Below, in pieces: positions 5,494 to 14,126 of a stretch of DNA of 45,397 bases. Below the pieces are notes generated by a model. It saw only the letters and a list, made by a program, of their open reading frames with translations. It was not told the DNA's origin and did not search any database. The translations under genes and the position numbers were made by a program. Location of the stretch: NCBI GenBank assembly GCA_947631855.1, contig CANRMX010000015.1, positions 1 through 45,397 on the forward strand. Direction: 5' to 3'. The first letter of the stretch is position 1. Each line of letters starts with the position of its first letter. Source of the DNA: an uncultured Clostridia bacterium (GTDB taxonomy: Bacteria; Bacillota; Clostridia; Oscillospirales; Acutalibacteraceae).

Positions 5494-7923
5494 ATGAATG
5501 TCAAACAGATCGCCCGGGAAATCGCGGAGGGCTCCATCGTTTTGCTGAAAAACGAGGGCGGGCTCCTGCCCCTTGCGGCGGGGAAGACCGTGGCCTTTTT
5601 CGGCCGGGCGCAGTTGGAGACGGTGCTTTCCGGTAACGGCTCCGGCGCGGCCAACACGGAGGATCCGGCCAATATCCTGGAAGAGTGCGAAAAGAAGGGG
5701 CTGCGTCCCGTGGCCCCTCTGGCGGATTTTTATCGCCAGACCGTGGCCAAACTCAACGCCGATAAGCCCCAGGGATTCGACTTCAGCCAGCTCAAGCACA
5801 TGGTGAACAGCGGCCTGATGTACGAATTCTTCGGCAAATACACGGCCCCGGCGGAGGAATTCCCGGTGCCCGCAGACTTGATCGCCCAAAGCGCCGGGGA
5901 GACCGATACCGCGCTGCTGGTGATCGGCCGGCAGTCCGGCGGGGAGGAGTGCGACCGGCACTTCACCGATGACTACACCCTTTCCGTCGCAGAACAGGCC
6001 CTGCTGGACGCCGTGTGCGGGGCGTTCCCGAAAGTGGCGGTGGTGCTCAATATCAATGGGCTCATCGACCTGAAATGGGTGGAAGCGTATCCCAGCATCC
6101 AAAGCCTGCTGTTTTTGGGCGTCCCCGGGGAGGAGGGCCCGGCGGCCCTGGCCAATCTGCTCTGCGGCGCGGTGACGCCCTCGGGCAAGCTGGCGGTGAC
6201 CATCGCCCGGGAGTACGAAGATTACCCCGCCTGGGCGGATTTCTCCTGGGACAAGGATCACCCGGAGGCCATCAAGACTTATGCAGATTACGGCCTGGAC
6301 GCCGCCGCCAACGGCAGCACCGGCATGGAGAAGAGCCCTGTCACCGTGTACCGGGAGGGCATCTATCTGGGCTATCGCTATTTTGATTCCTTCGGCAAGC
6401 GGCCGCTGTTCCCCTTCGGCTTCGGCCTCTCCTACACCACCTTTGCGCTGACGCCCGGGGCGGCTGCCAAATCCCCGGAGGGATTGCAGCTGGCCGTCCA
6501 GGTGCAGAACACCGGGGCCTGTTCCGGCAAGGAAGTGGTGCAGCTCTACGTGTCCGCCACGGGCACGGCGGAGGAGCACCCCTATCAGGAGCTCAAGGCT
6601 TTCGCCAAAACCGCCCTGCTGGCGCCCGGCGCCGGAGAGACCGTCACCCTTACCGTGCCCTGGGAGCGTCTGGCTATTTATCGGGAGCGCGATGCCGCCA
6701 CGGTCATCGAAAAGGGCACCTATCTTCTGCGGGTGGGGAATTCTTCCGCAGCCACCCAGGTGGCGGGAATGCTCCGGGTGCCGGAGGACATCCTGATCCA
6801 CCGCTGCGGAGATTGCCTGCCGGTACAGCCCTGTAATGCGGGAAAGATCGACTTCCTCTCCACGGGAGCCCATCCTGACGAGGCGGAGGGCCCGGCGCTG
6901 GTCCTGACCCCTGCCGATGTGGTGATTTCTTCGCCCCAGGCTCCTGCGGTCCCCAAAGTGGATTGGAGCCGCTTCTCGCTGGAGGAACTGGCCGCCCTCT
7001 GCGTGGGCTACGGCCCCGGCGTGCCCTTCGCGGCCTGGCAGGACGTGCCCGAGCCCAACACCATCTTCGATGCAGACGGGAACCCCCTCACCACCAACTC
7101 CCATCCCACGGGCTTTAACGGCTATGTGTCCCCGGCCATCGAGGGCAAGGGGATCCGCTCCGTTTTCTATCAAGACGGCCCTGCCAGTGTGGGCGGCGTG
7201 GCATGGCCTTCGGAGATGCTGCTGGCCTGCAGCTTCGACGTGGCGCTGTGCAGGCGATTCGGCGACGCGGTGGGCCAGGAGTGCGAGGAGCTGCGCCGGG
7301 TGGACGTGTGGCTGGCCCCGGCGATGAATCTGCACCGGCACCCGCTGGGCGGGCGGAACTTCGAGTATCTTTCCGAGGACCCGTACCTTTCCGGGGCCTG
7401 CGCCGTGGCGGTGGCAAAGGGCGTGCAGGAGAATCACCCGGTGCTGGTGTGCGCCAAGCACTTTGCGGTGAACGAGCAGGAGACCTACCGCCGTGGCAGC
7501 GCCAAGAAGCGCTACGACGCGGTGGATTCCATCCTCACCCAGCGTGCGGCCCGGGAACTCTATCTGAAGCCCTTTGAGATGCTGGTGAAGGAGGCCGGGC
7601 TCCACTGCATCATGACCTCCTTCAACAAGATCAACGGCGTGTTCGCCGGGGGCAACCGGGACCTCTGCACCCACATCCTCCGGGAGGAGTGGGGCTTCGA
7701 CGGCATCGTGGTCACCGACTGGGGCGACATGGATCAGGTGGTGGACGGCGCGGACGCCGTGGCCGCGGGCAACGATATCGTCATGCCTGGCGGGCCGCCT
7801 GTCATCGCCCAGATCTTGGCGGGCTGCCTCGAAGGCCGGGTGGATCGCCCTGCCCTGGAGACCGCCGTGGGCCATCTGCTGGGCTTCATCGCCCGCTTCG
7901 GCCGATACACCCGTCAGGCATAA
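5494..7923 (+). CDS. Glycoside hydrolase family 3 with permuted domain order
   Basis: An 809-residue GH3 enzyme, probably a beta-glucosidase or related exo-glycosidase, with no signal peptide and so probably cytoplasmic. The domain order is reversed. The GH3 C-terminal alpha/beta sandwich comes first (EGSIVLLKNEGGLLPL, then RQSGGEECDR with candidate acid/base Glu151). A fibronectin III-like domain follows (KEVVQLYVSATG to PWERLAIY). The (beta/alpha)8 barrel comes last, with VWLAPAMNLHRHPLGGRNFE, KHFAVNEQE and the nucleophile Asp742 in GFDGIVVTDWGD. This order is known from ruminal Butyrivibrio and Ruminococcus beta-glucosidases. ATG 5494 is chosen over 5488, which is only 1 nt from the GGGGAG. 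Confidence 0.9.
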   Translation: MNVKQIAREIAEGSIVLLKNEGGLLPLAAGKTVAFFGRAQLETVLSGNGSGAANTEDPANILEECEKKGLRPVAPLADFYRQTVAKLNADKPQGFDFSQLKHMVNSGLMYEFFGKYTAPAEEFPVPADLIAQSAGETDTALLVIGRQSGGEECDRHFTDDYTLSVAEQALLDAVCGAFPKVAVVLNINGLIDLKWVEAYPSIQSLLFLGVPGEEGPAALANLLCGAVTPSGKLAVTIAREYEDYPAWADFSWDKDHPEAIKTYADYGLDAAANGSTGMEKSPVTVYREGIYLGYRYFDSFGKRPLFPFGFGLSYTTFALTPGAAAKSPEGLQLAVQVQNTGACSGKEVVQLYVSATGTAEEHPYQELKAFAKTALLAPGAGETVTLTVPWERLAIYRERDAATVIEKGTYLLRVGNSSAATQVAGMLRVPEDILIHRCGDCLPVQPCNAGKIDFLSTGAHPDEAEGPALVLTPADVVISSPQAPAVPKVDWSRFSLEELAALCVGYGPGVPFAAWQDVPEPNTIFDADGNPLTTNSHPTGFNGYVSPAIEGKGIRSVFYQDGPASVGGVAWPSEMLLACSFDVALCRRFGDAVGQECEELRRVDVWLAPAMNLHRHPLGGRNFEYLSEDPYLSGACAVAVAKGVQENHPVLVCAKHFAVNEQETYRRGSAKKRYDAVDSILTQRAARELYLKPFEMLVKEAGLHCIMTSFNKINGVFAGGNRDLCTHILREEWGFDGIVVTDWGDMDQVVDGADAVAAGNDIVMPGGPPVIAQILAGCLEGRVDRPALETAVGHLLGFIARFGRYTRQA

Positions 7924-7940
7924 ATAGACAGTTCCATCCA

Positions 7941-7982
7941 CAAAAGACGATCCTCCGGCTTGCGGGCCGGAGGATCTTTGTG
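7941..7982. terminator. Bidirectional terminator
   Basis: An 11 bp perfect stem (GATCCTCCGGC, 7949-7959, with GCCGGAGGATC, 7966-7976) and a 6 nt loop, flanked by CACAAA and TTTGTG. It separates the convergent GH3 and hydrolase genes. Confidence 0.85.
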
Positions 7983-8000
7983 TGCATTATCAAATTCCTG

Positions 8001-8939
8001 TCATCCGTTATAAAAGTCCAAGATCAGCTGCCAGTACCCTTCGAGCACCGCATTGACGGATCTGTAGATCTCGTGCTTCGACTGCGGGACGCGGATCAGC
8101 TTCCCTTTGGGCACTTTCGCGATAAATTTCTGCTGGGCCTTGGCCGACACCAGCGTGTCGGTCTCCGCCTGCAGGAGCAGCACCGGCACCCGGATTTTTT
8201 CAGCATGGCGTATGGCGCGATTGCCCGCCGAGATGCCCTCCTTCGTCCAGCGGTAGCTGGCGGCGGCGGTCTGCAGGGCGGGCTCCTTCCGGCGCAGTGC
8301 CTGATAATGATCGAACCGCGCCCTGGAGGTGGCGCAATCCTCCTCGAACACCGGCTCCGCCTCGAAGCCCTTGTGGAAGAACAGCCGCTGGTCGCCCTTG
8401 CCCAGCAGGATCTTGCCGCGGCAGAACAGCGCGCCGGCCCAGGGCGGGATGTTCCCGGAAATCAGCCCCAGCATGGGGGCGTTCAAAATCGCCCGGGAGA
8501 AGTCGTTTGGATATTCCTCCAGCACCCGGGCGGCTACGCATCCGCCCATGGAATGGCCAAAGAGATACAGCGGCCCTGCGGTTTTGGGCTTCACCACCTG
8601 CTCCGTAAAGCCGTGGAATTCCCGCACATACCGCTCAAATTCGTCGATATGCACCAGCTGGGGATCGTCCACCATCCGGGCGGAGTACCCGTGTCCCCGG
8701 TGATCCATCACGGCGCAGGAAAAGCCGGCTTTTAACAGATAGTACATGAATTCCCGGAACTTCACCGAGGACTCGGTAAACCCGTGGCTGATGACCACGG
8801 TGGCTCTGCTCCGGGGCAGGAAATAGGTCTCGTAATAGAGCGCATTCAGGAATTTGCCGGTCTCCCGGTACTGGGCCAGAAACGGCTCCACTTCCTCCTT
8901 CATGGCCTGGGGAAATTTTCTTTCGTCGATCAGTTCCAT
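8001..8939 (-). CDS. Alpha/beta hydrolase, lysophospholipase/monoacylglycerol lipase type
   Basis: A 312-residue serine hydrolase of the PldB/COG2267 type. The oxyanion HG is in VVISHGFTESS, the nucleophile elbow is GHSMGG (Ser130), and the likely triad Asp is in LLQAETDTLVS and His in PQSKHEIYRS. A cap region (about residues 155-225) lies between the core strands. The family cleaves acyl esters of glycerolipids or other small esters; the real substrate is unknown. No signal peptide. GGAAAGAAGG precedes the ATG, and a promoter lies about 115 bp upstream on the minus strand. Monocistronic. Confidence 0.85.
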   Translation of the reverse strand: MELIDERKFPQAMKEEVEPFLAQYRETGKFLNALYYETYFLPRSRATVVISHGFTESSVKFREFMYYLLKAGFSCAVMDHRGHGYSARMVDDPQLVHIDEFERYVREFHGFTEQVVKPKTAGPLYLFGHSMGGCVAARVLEEYPNDFSRAILNAPMLGLISGNIPPWAGALFCRGKILLGKGDQRLFFHKGFEAEPVFEEDCATSRARFDHYQALRRKEPALQTAAASYRWTKEGISAGNRAIRHAEKIRVPVLLLQAETDTLVSAKAQQKFIAKVPKGKLIRVPQSKHEIYRSVNAVLEGYWQLILDFYNG

Positions 8940-9054
8940 CCTGTCAGCCTTCTTTCCTCAGTTTTTTTGTTCCGTTCGATTCGCCTACGGCAGCCGCGGC
9001 GATCCGCCTTGGGTGATACGCCCGCCACAAGCACCCATTGGATTTTATAAAACC

Positions 9055-9083
9055 AGCATACCATTTCTGCGAAAACCTGTCAA
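9055..9083 (-). promoter_or_regulatory. Promoter of alpha/beta hydrolase gene
   Basis: On the minus strand: TTGACA, 17 nt, TATGCT, with TGG before the -10 box. A short AT palindrome (TTTTATAAAA, about 9043-9052) lies just past the -10 near the transcript start. Confidence 0.75.
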
Positions 9084-9126
9084 GATTTCCGGGCTTTTTC
9101 ATGCCCCCAAGCGCGGGAATACCATG

Positions 9127-9155
9127 TTGACAAAAAGGCGATCCGGTGCGATAAT
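9127..9155 (+). promoter_or_regulatory. Promoter of zinc alcohol dehydrogenase gene
   Basis: TTGACA, 17 nt, GATAAT, about 47 bp before the ATG at 9202. Arranged back to back with the hydrolase promoter. Confidence 0.75.
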
Positions 9156-9201
9156 AAATGCAGAAAATTGCGTCCATTTTGTTTTAGAAAAGAGGGAAAC
9201 C

Positions 9202-10221
9202 ATGCGCGCATCCACATTTCTTGGCGACCACACCTTTGAGGTCCGCGAAGTTCCCATCCCCACGCCCGGCCCGGGCGTGGTGTTGATCCGCAACGCTTTC
9301 TGCGGCGTGTGCGGCACGGACGTGCATATCTTTCACGGAGAGCCCGGCTCTGCCGAAGTCCACCCGCCGGTGGTGCTGGGGCATGAATATTCCGGCATAG
9401 TGGAGGCCGTGGGGGAGGGCGTGTCCGCCCTCAAGCCCGGGGACCACGTGACGGTGGACCCCAACATCTACTGCGGCCAGTGCGAATACTGCCGGAACGG
9501 GAAGAAGCAGCTGTGCGAACACATGGAGGCCATCGGCGTGACCCGGGACGGCGGCTTTGCCGAATACAGCCTGGTGCCTGCATCCCAGGCTTTTCTGCTG
9601 GAGCCCCGGCTGCCGCTGGAATTCGGCGCCATGGCCGAGCCGGTTGCCTGCTGTATCCACGGCATCGACCGGGCACAGATCGATCCCGGCGATACGGTGT
9701 GCATCGTTGGCGGCGGCGCCATTGGGCTCATCATGGTGCAGCTGGCCAAACTATCAGGGGCCGCCAAGCTGATTTTGAGCGAGCCCAACGCCCTGCGCCG
9801 GGAGGCCGGCCTGAAGCTGGGCGCCGATCTCGCCCTGGACCCCACGGCACCGGACGCGCCGGAGCAGTTTGCCGCCTTTGCCGGCACCGGCGCGGATGTG
9901 GTGATCGAGTGCGCGGGCAATAACCAGGCGGTGAAAAGCGCTTTCGGCTATGCCAAAAAGGGCGCGACGCTGGTGCTGTTCAGTGTGCCCAAGGTGGACG
10001 CCCAATTCCCGGTGCCGCTCTTTGATGTGTACAAGAAGGAGCTGACCATCAAGGGCTCCTTTGTCAATCCCGATACCCACGCCCGGGCGGTGGCCCTCCT
10101 CAACGCCGGGCTGCTGGATTTCGGGCCCATCATCACCCACCGTTTCGCCCTCGACCAGCTGCCCGAGGCCATTGCCATGCAGATGAGTTCGGAATCCATC
10201 AAGGTGATCGTGGAGGCATAA
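9202..10221 (+). CDS. Zinc-dependent medium-chain alcohol/polyol dehydrogenase
   Basis: A 339-residue MDR-family oxidoreductase of the threonine/sorbitol dehydrogenase type. The catalytic zinc site includes Cys37 (CGVCGTD) with His61 and Glu62 (GHEYSG). The structural zinc is held by Cys91, 94, 97 and 105 (CGQCEYCRNGKKQLC). The NAD(P) fold has IVGGGAIGLIMVQ (about 170-182) followed by an acidic residue (LSEPN), which favours NAD+. Expected chemistry is reversible oxidation of a secondary alcohol in a sugar alcohol or amino acid; the substrate is not determined. The ATG follows AGAGGGAAA. Single gene between its own promoter and terminator. Confidence 0.88.
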   Translation: MRASTFLGDHTFEVREVPIPTPGPGVVLIRNAFCGVCGTDVHIFHGEPGSAEVHPPVVLGHEYSGIVEAVGEGVSALKPGDHVTVDPNIYCGQCEYCRNGKKQLCEHMEAIGVTRDGGFAEYSLVPASQAFLLEPRLPLEFGAMAEPVACCIHGIDRAQIDPGDTVCIVGGGAIGLIMVQLAKLSGAAKLILSEPNALRREAGLKLGADLALDPTAPDAPEQFAAFAGTGADVVIECAGNNQAVKSAFGYAKKGATLVLFSVPKVDAQFPVPLFDVYKKELTIKGSFVNPDTHARAVALLNAGLLDFGPIITHRFALDQLPEAIAMQMSSESIKVIVEA

Positions 10222-10239
10222 GCGCATCGTCCAGCGTCC

Positions 10240-10273
10240 AAAAAGAGCAGCCGCATCGGATGGCCGCTCTTTT
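10240..10273 (+). terminator. Terminator after zinc alcohol dehydrogenase
   Basis: Stem AAAAGAGC-A-GCC with GGC-C-GCTCTTTT (one mismatch) and a 9 nt loop, ending in Ts. Confidence 0.8.
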
Positions 10274-10342
10274 GCTGTGCCGATTTGCCGGAGGCGGCGA
10301 TATTATGCCCGCCAGGCATGGTGCAGTATGCGGGATGAGTAT

Positions 10343-10371
10343 TTGCGATTTGCCCCCGGGCGTGCTATAAT
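10343..10371 (+). promoter_or_regulatory. Promoter of DUF3737-malY operon
   Basis: TTGCGA, 17 nt, TATAAT, with TGC before the -10 (extended element). It lies about 80 bp before the ATG at 10452. Confidence 0.75.
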
Positions 10372-10451
10372 GATGGAAAATATGCGCAGCGGCGCAAAAT
10401 CGACGCACTAGATTGAATTTAGATAGATCAACTGAAAGGAAGTCTGCATCC

Positions 10452-11324
10452 ATGAACCGTGAAATCCGCCGTCAATTTCTCACCGGCGAATGCGCCCTCT
10501 TTGCCGAGCGCGACCTGACCGTCTACGACACCATCTTCGACGACGGCGAATCCCCGCTGAAAGAGAGCCGCAACATCGAGCTGCACGGCTGTATGTTCAA
10601 ATGGAAGTATCCCCTGTGGTATGCCCAGGACGTCACCGCCGAAAACTGCACCTGGTTTGACACCGCCCGGGCGGGCGTGTGGTATTCCAAAAACGTCTCG
10701 GTGAAGGACACGCCCATTGCCGCGCCCAAGAATTTCCGCCGGTGCACCCGCCTCGCGCTGGAGAATGTTTCCTTCCCCAACGCCGCCGAGACATTGTGGA
10801 GCTGTGAGGACGTGACTTTGAAGAACATCACCGCCCAGGGCGATTACTTCGCCATGAACAGCACCGGGATGGAGGTGGACGGTCTCACCCTGTACGGCAA
10901 CTATTCCTTTGACGGCGTGAAAAACGTCACCATCCGCAATTCCCGGCTGCTTTCCAAGGACGCTTTCTGGAACAGCGAAAACGTGACGGTGTACGATTCC
11001 TTCATTTCCGGCGAGTATCTGGGCTGGAACGCCAAAAACCTGACCCTGGTGAACTGCACCATCGAGAGCCTGCAGGGGATGTGCTACATCGAAAATCTCA
11101 AGCTGGTGAACTGCAAATTGATCAACACCACCTTGGCTTTTGAATATTCCACCGTGGAGGCCGACATCACCGGGTCGGTGGACAGCGTGATCAACCCCAG
11201 CGCGGGCAGCATCACGGCGGATTCCATCGGCGAGCTGATCCTGGAGCGGGACAAGGTGGACGTGGACAAGGTGCGCATCGTCTGCCGGGAGAAGCCGGAG
11301 CAGCCGGTGAAGTGCGCGTGCTGA
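10452..11324 (+). CDS. DUF3737 family beta-helix protein
   Basis: A 290-residue protein recognised as the DUF3737 type. It is built of short repeated strands with the rhythm 'NVTLxNxT/xxLxVxNC', as in right-handed beta-helices (for example KNVTIRNSRLLSKDAFWNSE and KNLTLVNCTIES). No signal peptide or membrane segment is seen, so it is probably cytoplasmic. Its biochemical function is unknown. The coding end abuts the aminotransferase gene with only a few bases between, which implies a joint role or co-expression; this pairing is familiar in Clostridia. The ATG at 10452 follows AAAGGAAG. Confidence 0.8.
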   Translation: MNREIRRQFLTGECALFAERDLTVYDTIFDDGESPLKESRNIELHGCMFKWKYPLWYAQDVTAENCTWFDTARAGVWYSKNVSVKDTPIAAPKNFRRCTRLALENVSFPNAAETLWSCEDVTLKNITAQGDYFAMNSTGMEVDGLTLYGNYSFDGVKNVTIRNSRLLSKDAFWNSENVTVYDSFISGEYLGWNAKNLTLVNCTIESLQGMCYIENLKLVNCKLINTTLAFEYSTVEADITGSVDSVINPSAGSITADSIGELILERDKVDVDKVRIVCREKPEQPVKCAC

Positions 11325-11339
11325 ATGGGAGAGAACGGT

Positions 11340-12506
11340 ATGGCTTTTGATTTTGACAGGATCGTGGACCGCCGGGGCAGCAACTCCATGAAGTGGAACG
11401 TGGGGGAGAAGGAGCTGCCCATGTGGGTGGCCGATATGGATTTTGAGACCGCCCCTGCCGTGCGGGAGGCGCTGTCCGCCCGGGTGGCCCACGGCGTGTT
11501 CGGCTATTCGGATATCCCAGACAGCTGGGTGGAAGCCTACATCGGCTGGTGGAAGGAACGCCACGGCTTTGAGATGCAGCCGGAATGGCTGATCTTCACC
11601 ACCGGCGTGATCCCCGCCATCTCCACAGCGGTGCGCAAGCTCACCACCCCGGCGGAAAAAATCGTGGTGCAGACGCCGGTGTACAACATCTTTTTCAATT
11701 CCATTCTCAACAATGGCCGGGTGCCCCTGGAGAACCGGCTGACCTACGACGGCGAAAAGTACGCCATCGACTTTGCCGATCTGGAGGAGAAGCTGGCCGA
11801 TCCCCAAACCACCCTGATGATCCTCTGCAATCCCCACAATCCCGTGGGCGCCATCTGGGATCGGGAGACCCTGGCGGCCATTGGGACGTTGTGCAAGAAA
11901 CACCACGTGACGGTGCTTTCCGACGAGATCCACTGCGATCTCACCGATCCCGGCTTTGCCTATGTGCCCTTTGCCTCGGCTTCCGATATCTGCCGGGAGA
12001 TCAGCGTGACCTGCATGGCGCCCACCAAGGCGTTTAACATCGCGGGCCTGCAGACGGCCGCTGTCTGCGTGCCCAACGAGGCTTTGCGATTCAAGATGAA
12101 CCGCGCTCTCAACACTGACGAAGTGGCCGAGCCCAACGCCTTTGCCATCGATGCCGCCGTGGCGGCCTTCACCCGGGACGGCCCCTGGCTGGACGCTCTG
12201 CGGGCCTATCTGGCGGACAACAAGGCCGCGGTCTATGATTTCCTCCAAAAAGAGCTGCCGGATGTCCACTGCGTGCCCCAGCACGCCACCTATCTGCTGT
12301 GGCTGGACTGCTCGCAGTACACAGAGGATACCGACGCCCTGGCGGCGTTCATCCGGGCGGAAACGGGTCTGTATCTGGCGGCTGGCAGCCAGTACCATGG
12401 CAACGGGAACCGGTTTTTGCGGCTCAACGCGGCCTGCCCCAGGGCTGTCCTGACGGACGGGCTGCACGGGCTGAAAGCGGCGCTGGACGCGTATCCGGCC
12501 CGATAA
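11340..12506 (+). CDS. MalY/PatB family PLP-dependent aminotransferase (C-S lyase)
   Basis: A 388-residue fold-type I PLP enzyme. The N-terminus has the MalY/PatB hallmark MKWNVGEKELPMWVADMDF. The PLP lysine is Lys230 in MAPTKAFNIAGLQ, and LCNPHNPVGAIW and LSDEIHCDL carry the cofactor-binding Asn and Asp. Characterised relatives cleave cystathionine or cysteine C-S bonds, and E. coli MalY also represses the maltose system. Here methionine/cysteine metabolism is likeliest. The second ATG (11340) is chosen: GGGAGAG lies 6 nt upstream and the homologous start is there; an ATG at 11325 directly follows the previous stop. Confidence 0.88.
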   Translation: MAFDFDRIVDRRGSNSMKWNVGEKELPMWVADMDFETAPAVREALSARVAHGVFGYSDIPDSWVEAYIGWWKERHGFEMQPEWLIFTTGVIPAISTAVRKLTTPAEKIVVQTPVYNIFFNSILNNGRVPLENRLTYDGEKYAIDFADLEEKLADPQTTLMILCNPHNPVGAIWDRETLAAIGTLCKKHHVTVLSDEIHCDLTDPGFAYVPFASASDICREISVTCMAPTKAFNIAGLQTAAVCVPNEALRFKMNRALNTDEVAEPNAFAIDAAVAAFTRDGPWLDALRAYLADNKAAVYDFLQKELPDVHCVPQHATYLLWLDCSQYTEDTDALAAFIRAETGLYLAAGSQYHGNGNRFLRLNAACPRAVLTDGLHGLKAALDAYPAR

Positions 12507-12540
12507 AGCGGAGCCGATGCGAGTACGACCTAAAAAGAAG

Positions 12541-12575
12541 AACGGCTGTCGGGAGCGGCGCTTCCGATGGCCGTT
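12541..12575 (+). terminator. Hairpin after malY, touching the next promoter
   Basis: AACGGC-tg-TCGGGAGC pairs with GCTTCCGA-tg-GCCGTT around a 3 nt loop, flanked by AAAAG and CTTTT. The right arm runs into the -35 box at 12574, so it may end malY transcripts and also modulate the next promoter. Confidence 0.55.
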
Positions 12576-12602
12576 GACTTTTGAAATGCAGGGTGGTAAA
12601 AT
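12574..12602 (+). promoter_or_regulatory. Promoter of formate/nitrite channel gene
   Basis: TTGACT, 17 nt, TAAAAT. It resembles the accessory-region promoters at 264 and 1646 in both hexamers and in following a hairpin. Confidence 0.7.
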
Positions 12603-12633
12603 AATGGACAAGTTAAGCGAGGAGGATGGAACT

Positions 12634-13248
12634 ATGAAGGTGCTGCCCAAGGCCGTTGCGGCCGGCGTGATGATCTCCGTGGGCGCGACGTTGTATCTGT
12701 CGGTGGAGAACAAGGTGGCGGGGGCGCTGCTATTCACCGTGGGCCTGTTCTGTATCTGCGCCTTTGGGATGAATCTTTTCACCGGGAAGATCGGCTATGT
12801 GCTGGAGAACCGTAACGACCCCAACTGCCTGTGGATCTGGGCAGGAAACCTGCTGGGCGCCATCGTAGCCTGCGGGCTGATCCGCCTGGCCAAACCCGCC
12901 CTCCACGAGACGGCGGCGGCCATGGTGAAAAGCAAGCTGGCCATGCACTGGTACGCGGTGCTGATCCTGGGCTTCATGTGTGGGATCCTCATGTATCTGG
13001 CGGTGGAAAATTTCCGGGCCAGCCCCAACGATTTCGGCAAGGTGGCGGGGCTGTTCCTGTGCGTTTCCGGGTTTATCCTCTGCGGATTCGAGCACAGCGT
13101 GGCCGATATGTGCTACTGTGTGTTTGCGGTCAGCAGCCTGCGGGAGGGCGCGCAGATGCTGGTGTTCCTGGTGCTGGTGTCCGTCGCCAACGGCCTGGGT
13201 GCGGTGGCGATGCGGGCCCTTTTGAAGGAGCGCCATCAGTCTACATAA
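12634..13248 (+). CDS. Formate/nitrite transporter (FNT) family channel
   Basis: A 204-residue membrane protein with six predicted helices (about residues 7-24, 28-48, 66-86, 105-124, 134-156 and 174-197). The hallmark loop after helix 2 (GMNLFTGK) and the central gating histidine, His154 in CGFEHSVADMCY, identify the FNT family of pentameric channels for formate, nitrite or hydrosulfide. It is shorter than FocA or NirC (about 270-285), mainly at the termini. With no pyruvate formate-lyase or nitrite reductase gene nearby, the substrate stays open. ATG 12634 follows GCGAGGAGG; an earlier in-frame ATG at 12604 lies on the -10 box. Confidence 0.85.
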   Translation: MKVLPKAVAAGVMISVGATLYLSVENKVAGALLFTVGLFCICAFGMNLFTGKIGYVLENRNDPNCLWIWAGNLLGAIVACGLIRLAKPALHETAAAMVKSKLAMHWYAVLILGFMCGILMYLAVENFRASPNDFGKVAGLFLCVSGFILCGFEHSVADMCYCVFAVSSLREGAQMLVFLVLVSVANGLGAVAMRALLKERHQST

Positions 13249-13279
13249 TTTTGAGAGCTTATTGGGAAATACTGGGGCA

Positions 13280-13307
13280 TTGAGGATGGGATAGGTAAAC
13301 ATAAAAT
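13280..13307 (+). promoter_or_regulatory. Possible promoter before the membrane-anchored unknown gene
   Basis: TTGAGG, 16 nt, TAAAAT, 17 bp before the ATG at 13325. That leaves a very short leader, so it is only a candidate. Confidence 0.35.
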
Positions 13308-13324
13308 TCAAAGGAGGAAGCGCG

Positions 13325-14095
13325 ATGCCAAGAGGTTTTTTGCTGCGTGACGTGGACGAGAGCGAGCTGCGGCCCCGAGAAGAAAAGGTGCTCACTAAGG
13401 AGGAAAAGCGCAAGAACTGGTGGTACTACAACAACGGCAAGGTGATCGCTGGGGCGATCTTCGCGGTGATGCTGTTCAGCCTGTTGTTTTCGATCTTTTC
13501 CAAGGTGGAGCCGGATTACACCATCGGCCTGATGACCTCCTACGAAATGCCGCCCCACGGCGCGGACGAGCTGGAGCGGTGCATCACGCCCTATGCGGAC
13601 GACCGCAACGGGGACGGGAAAGTGGTGGTGCAGGTGAATCCCTACACCGTGGGGCAGACGGATCCCACCAACTACGAGCAGATGCAGAAGCAGCAGGCCA
13701 GCCTGGCCCAGTTCATGGTGGATTTTTCCAGCAACGACAGCATGATCTTCCTCCACGAGGCGGAATCTTTCGACGCCATGGGCGATGACGTCAGCGGGGT
13801 GTTCCAATATAACGACGGCACGCCCCAGCCCGGCGGCGCGGTGGATTACGAAAACGTCATGCGGCCCTGGTCGGATTTTGCGGCCTTCCGCGCCTTCGTG
13901 CCCATGAGTGAGGACGAGGAGGAAGTGCCCAGCTCCGCCTACAAGACGGCCTTCGAGAATCTGCGGGTATCGGTGCGTTCCGCCCAGGAGGGCAGCTCCG
14001 TTGCCCGGAGCGAGGAGGCCATGGCCTACCACGCGGACAGCATGGCGCTGTATCAGCGGCTGCTTACCGGCACGCTGCCGGAGGAACAGGATTGA
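13325..14095 (+). CDS. Membrane-anchored protein of unknown function
   Basis: A 256-residue protein that I do not recognise. A charged cytoplasmic N-terminus (about 1-38, [20 protein letters not shown]) leads into a single transmembrane helix (about 40-60, [20 protein letters not shown]), followed by an acidic extracytoplasmic domain. That domain has DDRNGDGKV (about 93-101), reminiscent of a calcium-binding dockerin or EF-hand loop but present only once, and it ends in an acidic stretch ([11 protein letters not shown]). GGAGGAAG precedes the ATG. It lies 31 bp before leuC on the same strand, so co-transcription is likely although a link to leucine synthesis is not obvious. Confidence 0.7.
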   Translation: MPRGFLLRDVDESELRPREEKVLTKEEKRKNWWYYNNGKVIAGAIFAVMLFSLLFSIFSKVEPDYTIGLMTSYEMPPHGADELERCITPYADDRNGDGKVVVQVNPYTVGQTDPTNYEQMQKQQASLAQFMVDFSSNDSMIFLHEAESFDAMGDDVSGVFQYNDGTPQPGGAVDYENVMRPWSDFAAFRAFVPMSEDEEEVPSSAYKTAFENLRVSVRSAQEGSSVARSEEAMAYHADSMALYQRLLTGTLPEEQD

Positions 14096-14126
14096 GCGAA
14101 AGGGAACAGGGAGAGGAGAAAAAACT

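Noticed and set aside
4846-7941. A 1031-codon minus-strand open frame
   Set aside because: It lies antisense to aroK and the GH3 gene, both certain. Long antisense frames arise from high GC with strong third-position bias. The same applies to long antisense frames over malY, leuC, galE and mutS.
12541-12602. The formate/nitrite channel promoter as a third member of the accessory promoter family
   Set aside because: Only the hexamers and spacing match; the spacer differs, so ordinary sigma-A consensus explains it.
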